DNA of 64,000 bases from Hirundichthys speculiger (GCA_018398805.1 JAGFBZ010002877.1:55542-119541); one strand, 5' to 3'; positions 35,570-47,640 are shown, counted from the stretch's first letter. A program made the numbers and translations. The notes: a model not told the origin generated them from the letters alone.

Positions 35570-36765
35570 TCTGCGGTCTGCGTACGGTCTGCTGTTTCAG
35601 AGCTCTGCACGCTGCTTGATGATCAATTCATCGACGTTTGCAGCATCTTCTTGGTTTGATTTCATGTTATTTCTTGTTGGTCTGAGGTTGTAACTGCCTC
35701 ATACTAAGACCAACCACCATCAGATCATTTTTATTTCATTATAAAAGGATTAAAAGATTATCTACATCACATCTCTGTGATTCCACGACTGTGATGTTGA
35801 AGAGCGCCAACGATGCCACGTGGGCATCACATCTCTGCTCCAACCAAGATGACGACAGAAGACTCGCGTCACTAACTTGAAGGGGTAAATGTGAAATCGA
35901 GGAATAACAAATACAACACACAGAGCAATGTTTAGTTTATTGAGCAACCAAAGGATGGATGAGAATAAATCATGAAGGAGCATGAGACGGTGAAAAGATG
36001 TATGCTGTTGTTTTTCTGCGGCTGTATTCGCCTCATGCTCAGACCGACTCTGATCAGATGATTGGTATTGTGTGTTTACACAAGAAAGTGGGGGCTACTA
36101 AATTTTGCATGACTGTACATTATATATATATTAACATCGCATTTCTTTCGACCAATTTTGCTCCATATGAGGGATTCGTTTCGTAAACAGTGCGGTGCTT
36201 TTGTCAACTTTTGTCTTTGTCTTCCACGATTGATCGCACAGCTGATAAATGAAAAGTGAGCTGTTGAATAAGAGGGGCGAAAAAAAAAAACCCAAAAACA
36301 ACAACAACAACCAAGACATTGATTTCCCTTCCGCTGTTTTGTAACATAATTGAATCAGTATTGAATGCAAAAGTGAAGGTCATAACTTCTAACTCCTATA
36401 TTGGCCCACACAGAGATGCTACGAGCAGCCGCAGGATTATTGGACTTGCTGGATTTGTGGTGGTAAAAAAAAAGCTTACTGGATTGGAGAGTGGGTGACC
36501 ACTAATGATGTATCTGGAGGAATTTTCATCATATAATTATGTTGGTTAAAAAAAAAAAAACGTACTAAATTCAATACATTTGTTTGTGTGTGGGTTCCTA
36601 CTTTTCACGCCTGATTATCACCAGCTGCAACACCATCTTGTTCCTTTAAATATAGAAAAACCTTCTTGCTCTTTATCCTTCATTCAGCGTTGTATGGTTC
36701 AATGGCAGCTTTAACATCAAAGGCAGAATAAAATATAAATAATACTATTTATTTAAACACACACA
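35570..36765. other. Unassigned non-coding stretch
   Basis: Nothing recognised. Confidence 0.45.
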
Positions 36766-38134
36766 CAGTTGAAACCAGAATTTTGCATATACTAAATGTT
36801 TACTATATATATATATATATATAAAGATGTATCTTTTTTTTCTCTTTGCTCTGTCTGACATTAAACTTTAAACATTAAACTAAACTTTTCTTGTTTTAGG
36901 TCAGTTAGGATTACCAACTGTCTGTCTTGGGTCAGTAGTTCTGGTTTCCTTCCAGAAGCTTCTCTCAGTAGTTTTCTTGAATTCTGGTCCGTTCCTCCTG
37001 ACAGAACTGGAGGAACTGAGTCAGGTTTGGAGGTCATCTTGCTGCTCACAAATGTCTTTTCAGCTCTGGACATGTTCTCCAGGACTGACTGGACTTTGTT
37101 GTCCTGAAGCCTCTTAGTAACTAATCTGGTGGTGCGTTCAGGGTCATCGTCCATCTGAAGACCTGTAAGACCTGTCCAAGCTTTAACTTCCTGGCTGATG
37201 CCTTGAGATGTTGCTTCAATATTTCTACGTAATGTTCTTTCCTCATGATAACATCTAGTTAGTGAAGTCCACCAGTCCCTCCTGCAGCTAAACACCCCAC
37301 AGCATGATGCTGCCACCCCCGTACTTCACAGTTGGGATGGTGTTCTCAGCCTCCAAGCTTCCTTCTATCTTCTCCTGATGTAATGATGGTCATCATGTCC
37401 AAACAGTTCAGTTTTAGTTCCATCAGACCAGGACATGTCTCCAGAAATGAAGCTCTTTGTCCCTGTGAGCATCTCCAAACTGTAATCTGTCTTTGTTCTG
37501 TCTCTTCTGGAGTAATGTCTTCTTCCTGGCTGAGTGGTCTTTCAGTCCATGTTGGTCCAGGACTGGTTTCTCTGTGGATGATGACGCTCTCTGACCAGCT
37601 TCAGCAGCATCTTCAACAGCTGTTCAGGTTCTGTTCTGGGGTTGATGCAGGTTCATCTCTGGGACTCAGAACCGTCTCCTTCCTGAGTAATATGAAGTGG
37701 ACATTCACATGATGGTTCTACTGGTGGAGAACTGAGCAGATGAACGTGGCTCCTTCAAACATCTGGAAATTGTGCCCAAGGGTGAACCAGACTGGTGGAG
37801 GTCCATGATCCTCTTCCTGATATCTTGGCTGGTTTCTTTTGACTTTCCCATGATGTCACACAAGGAAGCAGCGTGTTCGAGTTGTGCCTTAAAGTGGCTT
37901 TTGAAGCCAGACACTTTTAAAGCCATGACATCATCATCTGGGGTTTCCCAAATTTTTTAAAGGCATAGTAATCGTAATGTATGGAAACTTCTGACTCATT
38001 ATTCTGGCTTTTAGCAAATAGAAATAATCCTAACTTACCTAAAAGAGTGAAAGTCTGATTTGTCACCGCCTGATTTAATGTCTGATTTAATGTCAGACAG
38101 TGAGGAAAAAAAAAAGGTTATGTGTCTTTCACTA
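36766..38134 (-). mobile_element. Tc1-like element of the CAGTTGAAACC type
   Basis: The left end is CAGTTGAAACCAGAATTTTG, like the IR/DR termini of fish Tc1 elements of the Sleeping Beauty/Passport kind. An inner repeat copy, ATGTATGGAAACTTCTGAC, lies at 37978. The outer right end near 38115-38134 is badly decayed. The transposase relic is on the - strand. Confidence 0.82.
36900..37851 (-). pseudogene. Tc1-like transposase, frame-broken
   Basis: The ATG at 37849-37851 opens M-G-K-S-K-E-T-S-Q-D-I-R-K-R-I, the classical Tc1 paired-like domain start. It continues S-G-S-P-L-G-T-I-S-R-C-L-K. Near 37140-37170 the reading gives M-D-D-D-P-E-R-T-T-R-L-V-T-K, the second-aspartate block. P-P-N-L-T-Q-F-L-Q-F-C-Q-E-E from the C-terminal part follows near 37000 in another frame. 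Many frameshifts separate these. The long frames in both strands across 36861-37712 are by-products. It is an old, dead copy. Confidence 0.87.
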
Positions 38135-38397
38135 TACTCATTCATTAAAATTCAGTCCAATTAATTATAATTTTCTTCTTGTGCCAAATCTGAAAATGCA
38201 GCCTCGCTGAGGAAACCAACAGATTACAATGAATCCATTTGATTTAATCTCCCATTGGCATCGATTGTTGATGGCGAGGCGTGGATTTGATTAGAGTATC
38301 CTCTTCTTTCCACGGCCTGGAAATAAAAATACACCTTAAAGTACAGTTGGAAAAAACTGAAATGCAGATAAATTAGATCCAGCGGGCAATCGCTCAC

Positions 38398-38525
38398 CTG
38401 CCACAGTGCTTCTCCTCCGTAAACGAGCGAGACGGGCCACACCTTGGTCTGAATTTGTGTAACTCCGTGCAACACGTGAAGGATGAGGCCGACGCCACAG
38501 AGCGCGTGCAGACTCAGCAGAAAGG
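38398..38525 (-). CDS. Candidate internal exon of a membrane protein (unrecognised)
   Basis: On the - strand a 128-nt open block is bounded by an acceptor (TATTGTTTTCAG at its upstream side, 38526-38537) and a strong donor (CAG followed by GTGAGC, intron from 38397 downward). It encodes about 42 residues. A hydrophobic helix-like run, F-L-L-S-L-H-A-L-C-G-V-G-L-I-L-H-V-L, is followed by a polar turn and V-W-P-V-S-L-V-Y-G-G-E-A-L-W-Q. Two bases complete a preceding codon and the end is in phase 0. GC content is higher than the AT-rich surroundings and no transposon covers it. I do not recognise the family. The neighbouring exon of this gene is not evident within the window, so a chance open block with good splice sites remains possible. 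Confidence 0.45.
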
Positions 38526-38968
38526 CTGAAAACAATATTATTCTAATAGACGGGGGTTCTGCAAAACCCAGATCCTGCTCACTCAGTGGAGGAAAGGGGC
38601 TAATCAATGTATAAATTCGTGTTCCTCGATGCACACCAAATCCAATAAACAAAAGACAAATGTGGATTGTTTGTGCCTGTCAGTCACTGCCGTCGTGAGC
38701 CGTCTCTGCTGCAACGTGACGGCGCTCGAGCCTTTTTGTCTTTCAGCGACGTGGCAGGAGCATGAAAACTGCTTGTTTTGCACATTTCGCCGGAGAATTT
38801 CAATGCGGTGATTTTCAGTGTGGATGTAGATTACACGAAGAAAATTTAGCCAACAGGAATAAACAATGTCACGTGTTTATTTACAGCATATAAATATGTT
38901 GCAGAATTTTTAAAGGAGCCATATTAAGAGTTTTTGTTGGTTTGTTTTTAAAGCTCTCCACTCACATA

Positions 38969-39465
38969 CCATTCTAGCCCGAATATCGGACGATTCTGAT
39001 TATAAGACGACTGCTATTTTTCAAATATTATTTTGGGAAAAAAAAAATATCTGGAACACATAAAAGTTATTCATAAAGCAACTTTTTTGTACATAGAAAA
39101 TAAATATAGAAAAACCACACTGAGATAACATTCTGCTCTATTATTAAACATTTTAATGATTTAATCTTTTTTAGGTAAGTAGAGTACCATACTGAAGGTA
39201 AGGTATGTGTCAGGTTTCCATGTTTTTTTAGATCAAGGTACAGTATTATTCATTAAACTGATGTTAATTATGTTAATAAACGTCAGATCTGCTCCATGAG
39301 TTTACTGTGATGCTCCATTCTAACTGTTTACTTTGGTGCTGCTCCATCTAGTGGCGCAGATGTGTAATGACAATAGAAAAATGTAGACCTCGATTATAAG
39401 ATGACCCCTTTTCAAAGAATATGATTTCCAGATTAAAATATCGTCCTATATTCGGGCCAATACGG
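38969..39465. mobile_element. TA-flanked DNA element (CCGTATTGGCCCGAATATAG ends)
   Basis: TA lies at 38967-38968 and 39466-39467. The ends CCATTCTAGCCCGAATATCG and, reversed, CCGTATTGGCCCGAATATAG are inverted repeats. It has no coding content. The Tc1/mariner class is inferred from the TA duplication only. Confidence 0.75.
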
Positions 39466-39477
39466 TATTAAAAGTTA

Positions 39478-40221
39478 GGCCCCGATCGTACACTTCCCCT
39501 TACCCGTTAACACGAGCCGCTACCCGCTAATGCTATCTTCCACTAGCTAAAACCACTACCCGTTATGCCGACTCCCTTACTCACTTTGTAGGTGTGGCAA
39601 TGGGCGTGTCTATTGCCCTTTCCGCAAACTCGGTATCTTGCAATCCTGGGGTTTAGAGTCGCTACCCGCAACCCGCATGTTGGCGCGTCCAAATGGCATC
39701 AATGTGCGTCCACCTGGTCACATGTGGACGTGCACAAACGGCTCTACCTCTGGAATTAACTTTTGTAAAAGTTTCTCAGTTGAACCCCTGAGAAAATGGC
39801 AGAGATGGTCTTAAACGACTTGCTCACCAGTTAAACCATAGACGACCAGAGCGTGTTTACTGGGAGAACACCGACTATCTGGGACTTTCAGGTAGCCAAT
39901 AGGAATCGTCTGTGTAAAAATATTTTTAGCAGAGTCCCAGACGAGCTGCGCATGAGAGTTGCTCTGATCTGGATGAAAAGACGCTCCATAGCGGTTAGCG
40001 GGTAGCAAAACATGCTCTTAAAGGCAACAGCTGCTGACGCACTGATTGGTTTAAACAGGTGGAACGCCCTAACCACTCCTATGCATAATGTAGCGGGCAG
40101 CGCAGGTGGGATAGCGGTTTTGGCAAGAATGGAAGATTGCGTTCTTTGCGGGGGAACGTCCCTCCTGCTACCCGCTATCCCTAAATAGTGGCTTTCGCAA
40201 ATCTAGTGGAAGATCGGGCCC
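39478..40221. mobile_element. Harbinger-like element, copy D, uninterrupted
   Basis: The cleanest copy: 744 bp, ends GGCCCCGATC and, reversed, GGGCCCGATC, TTA at 39475-39477 and 40222-40224. Both flanks carry GTAGCGGGTAGC-type repeats and their complements. No recognised protein. It lies 10 bp from the preceding TA-flanked element. Confidence 0.88.
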
Positions 40222-40224
40222 TTA

Positions 40225-41356
40225 GTGTCAAGATCGAAAAAAAATAAAATTAAATATGCAACTTCAGTTAAATTATGCGCTTTTATCAAATGTTGACGCA
40301 GTTTCCTGAAATGAAATGCCAGTGACGTGTTTTGGCCTCTCTAAAACTGAACCAGAGTTCACCGCTGCAGAGAAAAAGTCGGCCCATCCAGGTGACCAGT
40401 CGTCCCAGTGGCCTCGATGACTGAGACCCCTGGTGGAGAGGACAGAACGATGCAGAATGATACAAATCCAACAACGCAGGTTCGAATTCATGCGACCAGG
40501 ATCCACGAATGTCGCCCCGCTTTCCTGGAACCAAAACTCCTTTAAAATAGACAGTTGAGCAGCCTGATGAGAACATTTTCTCTCCGGGTGAAACTTCTGT
40601 TGTTGAAAATGAAAAAGAGGGGGTGCTACAAAGTGGAAAACATCTCTCTGTCTCTCTATCTCCATTCTGCTTTAATGTTCATTTTGCAGTGTTGCAGCTT
40701 TGGGAGTTTTTAGACGCATTATTCTGATAAGCACATTATACTAATCTCCGTTCATTATTCTGATTGTCTTATTGAGAATAAGTGTAATAATTAAGACTAT
40801 TGTCATCATAAACATGGTCGTTAAATGCTAGAAGACATTAAATGTGTAGAGAATATGGATGCTATTAGAAAAATGAGGTTATTGTATGTTATTATCCTTT
40901 TATAAATGTTATATATCTTCTTGCTGTCACTAAATGGGGGCGTTAGGGGTCAGGACAGGGAGTCATGTGGATTTCTTTAGATTAGAGCTGCGTGACTTCG
41001 GAAACATTTATGGTTAACTCTGTGATAACTGTTGTAAAATCATGATCAACCCAATTTTCCAACCCCTAATTTCTGTGGATCACTGGTTCGGTTCCTCCTT
41101 TGATGCTATCAAACCTGACCAGATGGTAAAGAACAATGACCACAATGACCAGAAGGATGCTTGACAGAGTAACTGCAAGCCTTTGCATCGTCAGACACCG
41201 ACGTGTAAACTGAATAAAATTTTCCTAACAGATGCTAAAATATCAGAAGAGCTCCAGAATGAAAATCATTGATCAGGATCTGGGACAAAGCTGAACATGA
41301 CCTGAAATAATTTCAGGAAAACTCTGAGGACCCTCGGCCGGCTCTATGGACCTATA
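40225..41356. other. Unassigned non-coding stretch
   Basis: Nothing recognised; frames at 40273-40665 have no supporting signal. Confidence 0.45.
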
Positions 41357-41511
41357 CGCTATACCAGTGGTCCCCAACCGTTTTGTAACTGCGGACCGGT
41401 CAACGCTTAACAATTTTTAGGCCAATAACATGAGTATAACGTCAAAGTCTCTGGTAACATCCTTTATACCCATTAAATAAATAACAAGAACAACAACAAC
41501 AAAAAATAACC

Positions 41512-41697
41512 TTACGCAAAGCAGGCTCGGTACGTTGGAATCACCTGTCGTGATAAATCCATATTTCAGTAGGACTCCTGGTATTGTCTGTTAAAAGATT
41601 TCTTTTTCTTGGAAGTCGTATTCTGTTCTTTTTTCTCTTCACTGTGCATTTTCACCTTCACAAGGTAACTTTCCAAAGACGTCTGTTTCTTACTCAT
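41512..41697 (-). pseudogene. hAT transposase N-terminal relic (ZBED5/SCAND3-like)
   Basis: From an ATG at 41697 the - strand reads M-S-K-K-Q-T-S-L-E-S-Y-L, then a lysine-rich linker and S-F-N-R-Q-Y-Q-E-S-Y. This is a conserved opening of hAT transposases related to the domesticated ZBED5/SCAND3/FAM200 proteins. A stop follows, then the next conserved piece (V-I-P-T-Y) in degraded form. The rest is deleted. It is not a host domesticated gene: it is broken and lies between intact element ends. Confidence 0.75.
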
Positions 41698-41744
41698 TTT
41701 GCTAGCTGGGTTAAATTTTGGCGCTCAAGTGACCGAGATGTAAC

Positions 41745-42190
41745 CAGTGTTGCCAGATATTGAAAATTTAATTATCGTACAGAGACCCTAAAATTATCGT
41801 ATTTTAGCCCAAACTATCCTACACCAAATCCAACCATGACGTAGCTACGATTGCATGCGCATTGGCTGTTTGGAGAAGAGAAATCTTCTCAGCATTAGCA
41901 TTACAACAGTTGGCCTAACACTTTTGGCGCACTATCACCACCCTCCACTCATGCTCACAAGTGACACTACATGAACACATTTCACTTCCTATGGCCGCTT
42001 CACAATAAAGGTACCTCGTCATTTTGTTGCTTAAAAGCTTTTAATTTGAAATAGCTAAACAGGTGTTTCCTGGAAAGGCTGAAATTAACGTACATTTGTG
42101 TTTTTTTTTTTAACAATTATTGATCGTACATCGTACAAAGTGCGAAATTATCACACAAATATGATAATTATCATACATCTGGCAACATTG
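41745..42190. mobile_element. Nested hAT MITE, TSD GATGTAAC
   Basis: The ends CAGTGTTGCCAGAT and ATCTGGCAACATTG match at 13 of 14. GATGTAAC is duplicated exactly at 41737-41744 and 42191-42198. It is 446 bp and lies inside the preceding hAT. Confidence 0.95.
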
Positions 42191-42343
42191 GATGTAACCG
42201 AGAGAATTTTCAAAATAAAAGATTTTTCAAAAATAAAAGCTCGTTAATAGTCATATAATAGATAAAACTTATATAACAATTTTTTTTCTTGCGCGACCTG
42301 GTACCGGTCCGCGGCCCGGGGGTTGGGGACCACTGCTCTATAC

Positions 42344-44478
42344 CATACTGAGATATTTATTGTTACAGGGACATTAAACTGTACAGGAGCTGGTCTGGAA
42401 AACCTGCTTGATTTAACTCTGCTACGTCACAAAAAAAAAGCTGTTTTGTTTCTGTTTAGTTATTTTTTTCTTTTAACTTGTGGCAACACCATCCAAAAAC
42501 AATGTTCCCCACGATGATCCGCTTGAGTGCTCTGTAATTTTCGGGGGAACATTTTAGGAACAGCGTGGCTCAGTGTGAGACCCTTAAAGTGCTGTCAGGG
42601 GACATTAACTTATACTGTTATTTCACAGTCAATCACCGGGACGTGTCGCACATGCACACGTTAAATAACAGAGCTGTCAAAATGCTGGCGCTACCGTCGA
42701 CTTTGGGAGTGATTACAACTGCCGTACATCAGGAACGAATACAGAGCAGCAGTTAAATTTGTCATTTAACAATTTACCCAACAAGGTAAGTGCAATTCCA
42801 ATATCTTCCTTTTCTTACAGGTGTGACAAACAGATCAATCGTCTTTAAGCCATCCAGAACATTAAATTCACAGTTTATGGCTTCCTTAAGAATATTATCC
42901 ACTAGTTAAGTTTGTCCGACAGGCGGGCCACTGAGTATGATGATAGGGAAATTAACCTTATCAGTTTCTTATCAATATGTTTTTATTTAAAACAAAAGAG
43001 GCTTGACAATCAAAATAAATTCTCTTTGTAAAACTTTAATATCAGGAGTCAGTATCGCTTTATTACATTTAAGGAGCAGCTGATATAAACTATAGATTGT
43101 ACAAGAAGAACTGGACAAAGCACCTTGTGACATCAGGTTTTTAAGAGAGTTTCTGTCTTTTGGTGCCATATTGACAGGAAGCATCCAACCCCAGTTCATC
43201 CAGATATGGGCAAATGGGCGGAACCAGGATGCCTAGGACACGCCCACTTTAGATCGGGAACCACAAGTTGGCTATTTTAGCTTGACAGGCTTCGCTCATT
43301 CCAACATAATGTTGCATCACATTAATTCCGATCAAATATTCCCACACATACACACACGCATACACACACACTGTCATTTAAATGTTTAGATGTTGCTAAC
43401 CAAAAAAACATCCGAAACAAGTGCTTACGTGCCTGCGCGTGGCCGACCTAACGGCGGGCTCACATTCACCCGTGGGTTGACCGACCAAGCAGAGCCTCCA
43501 GTAGGGGACCTCAGTGAATGAGACAGGGTTAGCTTAGCGCAACAGAGCTTGATCAGTTGCCCGTAGGCAATTTAAGTCGGTTGACTTGGAAGGAGTCCTG
43601 AAATGTTCTTAAGCGACAGAACCTGGCTGCTCCAGATGAAGAAGATTGAAGGCAGTCCAGCAGGCATCCTCTGGTTAGCCCGCGCTAACAGCCTTCACCC
43701 AGACGCATAGATAGGCTACTTTACTAAGCTTTCCGCCCAAAACCCCTCCAGGTCAACTTAGGACACTTAATAGCACAACAGGCCATATTATCTCTAAAAT
43801 AAGAACGATTATGCTCCGTTTTGGAGGCAGCCCCTAGTGGTCAGTTGGAGAACTGCAGTTTTCTTCACCTTCTGGATTGAGTCAGACTGGAAGAAGCTCC
43901 ACGTTATAAACAGACTTGTCACAGTATTGTAATATTATCAAGAACATCCAAGAGTACTTCATGTTGTGATCTTTTTTTTCTTGGAATTAATCAACATAAA
44001 TACACAGAAGTTAATTTTGGGTTTAGAAACAAAGTATTGACTAGATTTGACGGCATTTGCTTTTTGCTCACCAGATTAATCTGAGGGGAAGTAAAAAGGC
44101 ACCCTTCATTCACAACACATAAAAGCATCGCTGTGATGTCAATAAAAACGACCCAACTCTGTCTATCGCGCAGCTTGCTTGACTGGATCGTCTCAATTCT
44201 TGGGTTCTTTGTGTTTCCACTCCACCGTTTCATTGAGAAACATCTGTAGCCCACAACAATCCGACTCACATAATTAGATACTTTACAAGTTCGTATTTCA
44301 AAGGCTGTCAAAAGAACAACCATCCACTGGCAACAATGGCCTTCATTCAGCCAACATTAAAATTCCATTTAAATGCTAATACTTCTGTCATTGTGTAATT
44401 ACACAAAATACAATAATGCTTTGCAGAGAGAAGCAGACTGATATATTGCTGTAAATGTAGCGTAATTTAAAATACACT
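42344..44478. other. Unassigned non-coding stretch
   Basis: No gene or element recognised. A CA-rich tract lies at about 43342-43372. Confidence 0.45.
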
Positions 44479-44519
44479 GGGGGGGGGGGGGGGGGGGTGG
44501 GGGGGGGGGGGGGGGGGGG

Positions 44520-44574
<55 letters not shown>
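44479..44574. repeat. Poly-G tract (96 nt)
   Basis: Only two interruptions, T at 44498 and A at 44522, leaving a 52-G pure run. The proline-rich frame on the - strand is an artefact. Confidence 0.97.
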
Positions 44575-44577
<3 letters not shown>

Positions 44578-44974
44578 TAATCCTCCTGCCTGTGTGAGTT
44601 TATTACATGTTACTTTACTTTGGTAGAAGTTTGTTCTCTTAATTGGCAAAAGGGCACCAATCAAAGCAATATGGCCAAAGACTGTGTGTGTGACAGCCCA
44701 CAATCATTCAGTGTATAAGGGGCCCTTACAAAGGTTAAGGAGCAGATCACCATGAGGCCATGGCGGCTACTGCTGGTTTCTAATAGCACCTGTCTCATAT
44801 TGCAGGTGGTGGGCCCACAGGGGGGCAGACGCACATGTTCTGTTTGGGATTTGGTTGAACCCTGGTGACCCTGACCCGGGCGAGGGACACTGTGCTAATT
44901 GATTTAATTTCTTCACAAGAGTGAATCACTCTCAGTCCGGCCGTCCCTCAGAACCAATTCGGCCCGGGAGACCC
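44575..44974. other. Unassigned non-coding stretch
   Basis: Nothing recognised. Confidence 0.45.
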
Positions 44975-44982
44975 CACCAGGG

Positions 44983-45756
44983 TAGAGGTCTTCGGAACAA
45001 CCCAACAACCAGAAAACCCGAGGTTCCGACCCAACCTGAATCGGGTCTCGGATCCATTCAAAAGACGTGACTCCGGGTTCGGGTCGGAATCGGTACAGTT
45101 AGTCTCGGGTCCGGTCGGTGCTCTCTGACAGGCTGGATCCGTGTTTACTCAAGAGAGTTAAAGATATTGGCGGTGGCAGCTAATGTCAGGACTCGGGTCA
45201 GTTAAATAATTATTCATTAACGTGGCGTATTTGTCATGAAACAATCGTGTTGCCGTAGCGTGTTATTAGCGGTTTGCCCGGCAGCTGTAAAGCACAACGG
45301 ATCGCCAACATGACAAAGCTGGATGAGAGAACATATTCATGACGCGTCCTGACCGGTGTAGGCTATTACTGTTAGCAGTTGCTACCAATAGCTTATGTAT
45401 CCACAAAGAAAATAATGATGTGGATTTATTGTTGTTTACATCACGTAGCCTATGTAGCAACTGAACCGGGTAGAAGAAGACAACTTTAAGTAAGAAAATT
45501 AAGTTTTTATTCGACGCTAGACAACTTTAACATGAGCAACTATGGGCTGTATTGTCTTGGTTCCATTCTGGTAACTCAGTTTGGCTCGTGGTCAGAAAGT
45601 AAAGACTCGGGTCGGGTCGGTTTCGGGTCCAAATATTGCAGGTCCATTCGGGTTCGGACTCCCGAACTTATGATAATAGCTCGGGTCGAGTTGGTTTCGG
45701 GTCAAATTTTCACGGGTCCATTCGGGTTCGGGTCCATGAAAGTGGACCCGTGAAGA
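44983..45756. mobile_element. hAT family F, copy F4, TSD CACCAGGG
   Basis: It starts TAGAGGTCTTCGG at 44983. CACCAGGG is repeated exactly at 44975-44982 and 45757-45764. The right end stops at GTGAAGA, so the last six bases (CCTCTA) are missing although the duplication directly follows. Confidence 0.9.
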
Positions 45757-45817
45757 CACCAGGGGCATTTTGACCCCCAACAACTGTGTCTCAGGATCGT
45801 TCGGGCACACAAACCCC

Positions 45818-46320
45818 TTCCTACCCTCACCTATGGTATATCGTCACCTATGATGAATCGTCACCTATGGTGAATCGTCACCTATGATGAATCGTCACCT
45901 ATGGTGAATCGTCACCTATGATGAATCATCACCTATGATGAATTGTCACCTATGATGAATCGTCACCTATGGTGAATCGTCATCTATGATGAATCGTCAC
46001 CTATGGTGAAACGTCACCTATGGTGAAACGTCACCTATGGTGAATCGTCACCTATGATGAATCGGCACCTATGATGAATCGGCACCTATGGTGAATTGCG
46101 AGCAATGAGATCGAGGATATAAGCAGCTGAAATTAGTTTCCGACAAAGGCTCTCCCTTAGAGATAGGGTGAGGAACTCAGTTGACCGAGAGAGACTCAGA
46201 GTAGAGCCGCTGCTCCTCTACAACGAGAGGAACCAGTTGAGGTGGTTAGGGCATCTGGTTGGGAAGCCTCCATGTCCGCCCGGCAGGGACCTTGGGCAGA
46301 CCCTGGGGCCTCCCCCATGA
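45818..46320 (+). pseudogene. LINE reverse transcriptase C-terminal relic with minisatellite
   Basis: It begins 'ttcctaccctcacctatgg', coding for the T-L-T-Y-G block also seen in the copy at 10456. A 17-bp repeat array (45829-46096) intervenes. From 46099 the frame resumes as R-A-M-R-S-R-I, F-R-Q-R-L-S-L-R-D-R-V-R and N-Q-L-R-W-L-G-H-L-V, the conserved LINE C-terminal region, to a stop at about 46320. One internal stop (TAA after R-I) is present. It lacks the catalytic domain and the usual GGATGG tail. Same family as 10456-11976. Confidence 0.85.
45829..46096. repeat. 17-bp minisatellite inside LINE coding sequence
   Basis: About 15 copies of GTCACCTATGATGAATC alternate with a CACCTATGGTGAATC variant. 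The unit resembles the LINE's own 'ctcacctatggt' at the junction, so it probably arose by local expansion there. Confidence 0.93.
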
Positions 46321-47254
46321 GTTTTGTCTCCCCAATGAGTTACTCCTGTGTCCTACAGTGTTCATTAGAATTACATCCACATGACTAATTATGCAGATTA
46401 TGTGATGACTTCATCGGGGACAGCCAAAAGCTACTTTCCTTTCTGAGGAGCTGGCAACAGATTAAACAGTCTGTGATTATAAGAGACAAGAACTAAAAGT
46501 AATCCATTATCCCTTAAAATGAAAATTGGACTGATATGCATGATGAATTTTTATTTTATTTATTTATTTATTTTGCCAGTTTATGTAAAAATATATACAG
46601 TGATCCTTTGCCAATTCGTGCTCTAAGTTCCGCGGTTTTAGTTATTCTCGGATTTTTCAGAAATATATAATATAATAAAAAAAATCAAGAAAAAATTGTG
46701 GAAACATCACAGGATGTTGTGCGCGTTCTCTCACAGCCAAGAAATGTTGTGAGCCAGCCTGGCCCCTTTAAGAAAGTGGCCTTATGGGTAAAGGTCTGGC
46801 CTTATGGGTAATGTAGTGTGTGTGTCGTGGAACAGCAGAATGAAAATGGGGTTAGATGAAAAGTGGAGTGAGCATCAACATAATATTCATAACATTCTGC
46901 TGCCTGACCGTTATCGTGGAAGAGAAAAGGTTAGTTTCTTGTATTTTTAATACTTTGTATGGACAGTATTTGATGCATATACATTTGAGGGACAAATCAA
47001 ATGCTCTGAATGCCTAACATTTAATACTTTGTATGCACAGTATTTATATTGCATAGGTTATTGGAGGACTTGGAGGACTTTTTTCTATTAAAATTAAATT
47101 AAAAATTAAATTCTATTAACTGTACTTCACAGAATGACAAAAGGAGATAAAACGATAAAATATCAACTTTTTTAACTCCAGTGTACATTTATCTAATCAA
47201 TCCTCTTCTACCACCCTTTATATCTTCATATTCATCTTCACAATACGGATTCAT

Positions 47255-47286
47255 AATCCGTCCGTCCGTCGTCTTCCGCTTATCCG
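47255..47286 (-). mobile_element. LINE 3' tail scrap
   Basis: 'tccgtccgtccgtcgtcttccgcttatccgg' is the reverse of the fish LINE ending (CGGATAAGCGGAAGACGACG followed by GGAC repeats). Confidence 0.55.
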
Positions 47287-47328
47287 GATAATTACAATTA
47301 TTAAATGTGTATAATAATAAGCTACCAC

Positions 47329-47640
47329 TAGGGATGCACGATAACTGTTTTTTAAAACCGATACCGATAACCGATAACTTTCAGCTCCTAACGGCCGATA
47401 CCGATACAGATAACCGATAACACACACATATACCTAAGATCACTACATCAATACTATGAACAAAATTAAAAAATAGTTTTGACTTTTTAAATGAACAGAT
47501 ATTTATTTTTTCCAATGAAAACTATCGGCAAGCCTCTCAAACATTTTCTTAAAGCTATTAAACAAACCTATTTGATATCTCACATTAACTTAAATAAGGT
47601 TCATTACTGACTGATATATAATAAAATATATAATATATAT

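Larger units (their letters stand above)
41365..42335 (-). mobile_element. hAT element with CAGTGGTCCCCAACC ends
   Basis: The perfect 15-bp ends CAGTGGTCCCCAACC and GGTTGGGGACCACTG are present. The flanking 8-mers CGCTATAC (41357-41364) and CTCTATAC (42336-42343) match at 7 of 8. It contains a transposase N-terminal relic and a nested hAT. Confidence 0.93.

Noticed and set aside
36861..37712. Long frames on both strands (151 and 126 codons)
   Set aside because: They are parts or shadows of a frame-broken Tc1 transposase.
40273..40665. 130-codon frame on the - strand
   Set aside because: No domain, splice or conservation signal that I can support.
44467..44703. Proline-rich frame
   Set aside because: Translation of the poly-G tract.
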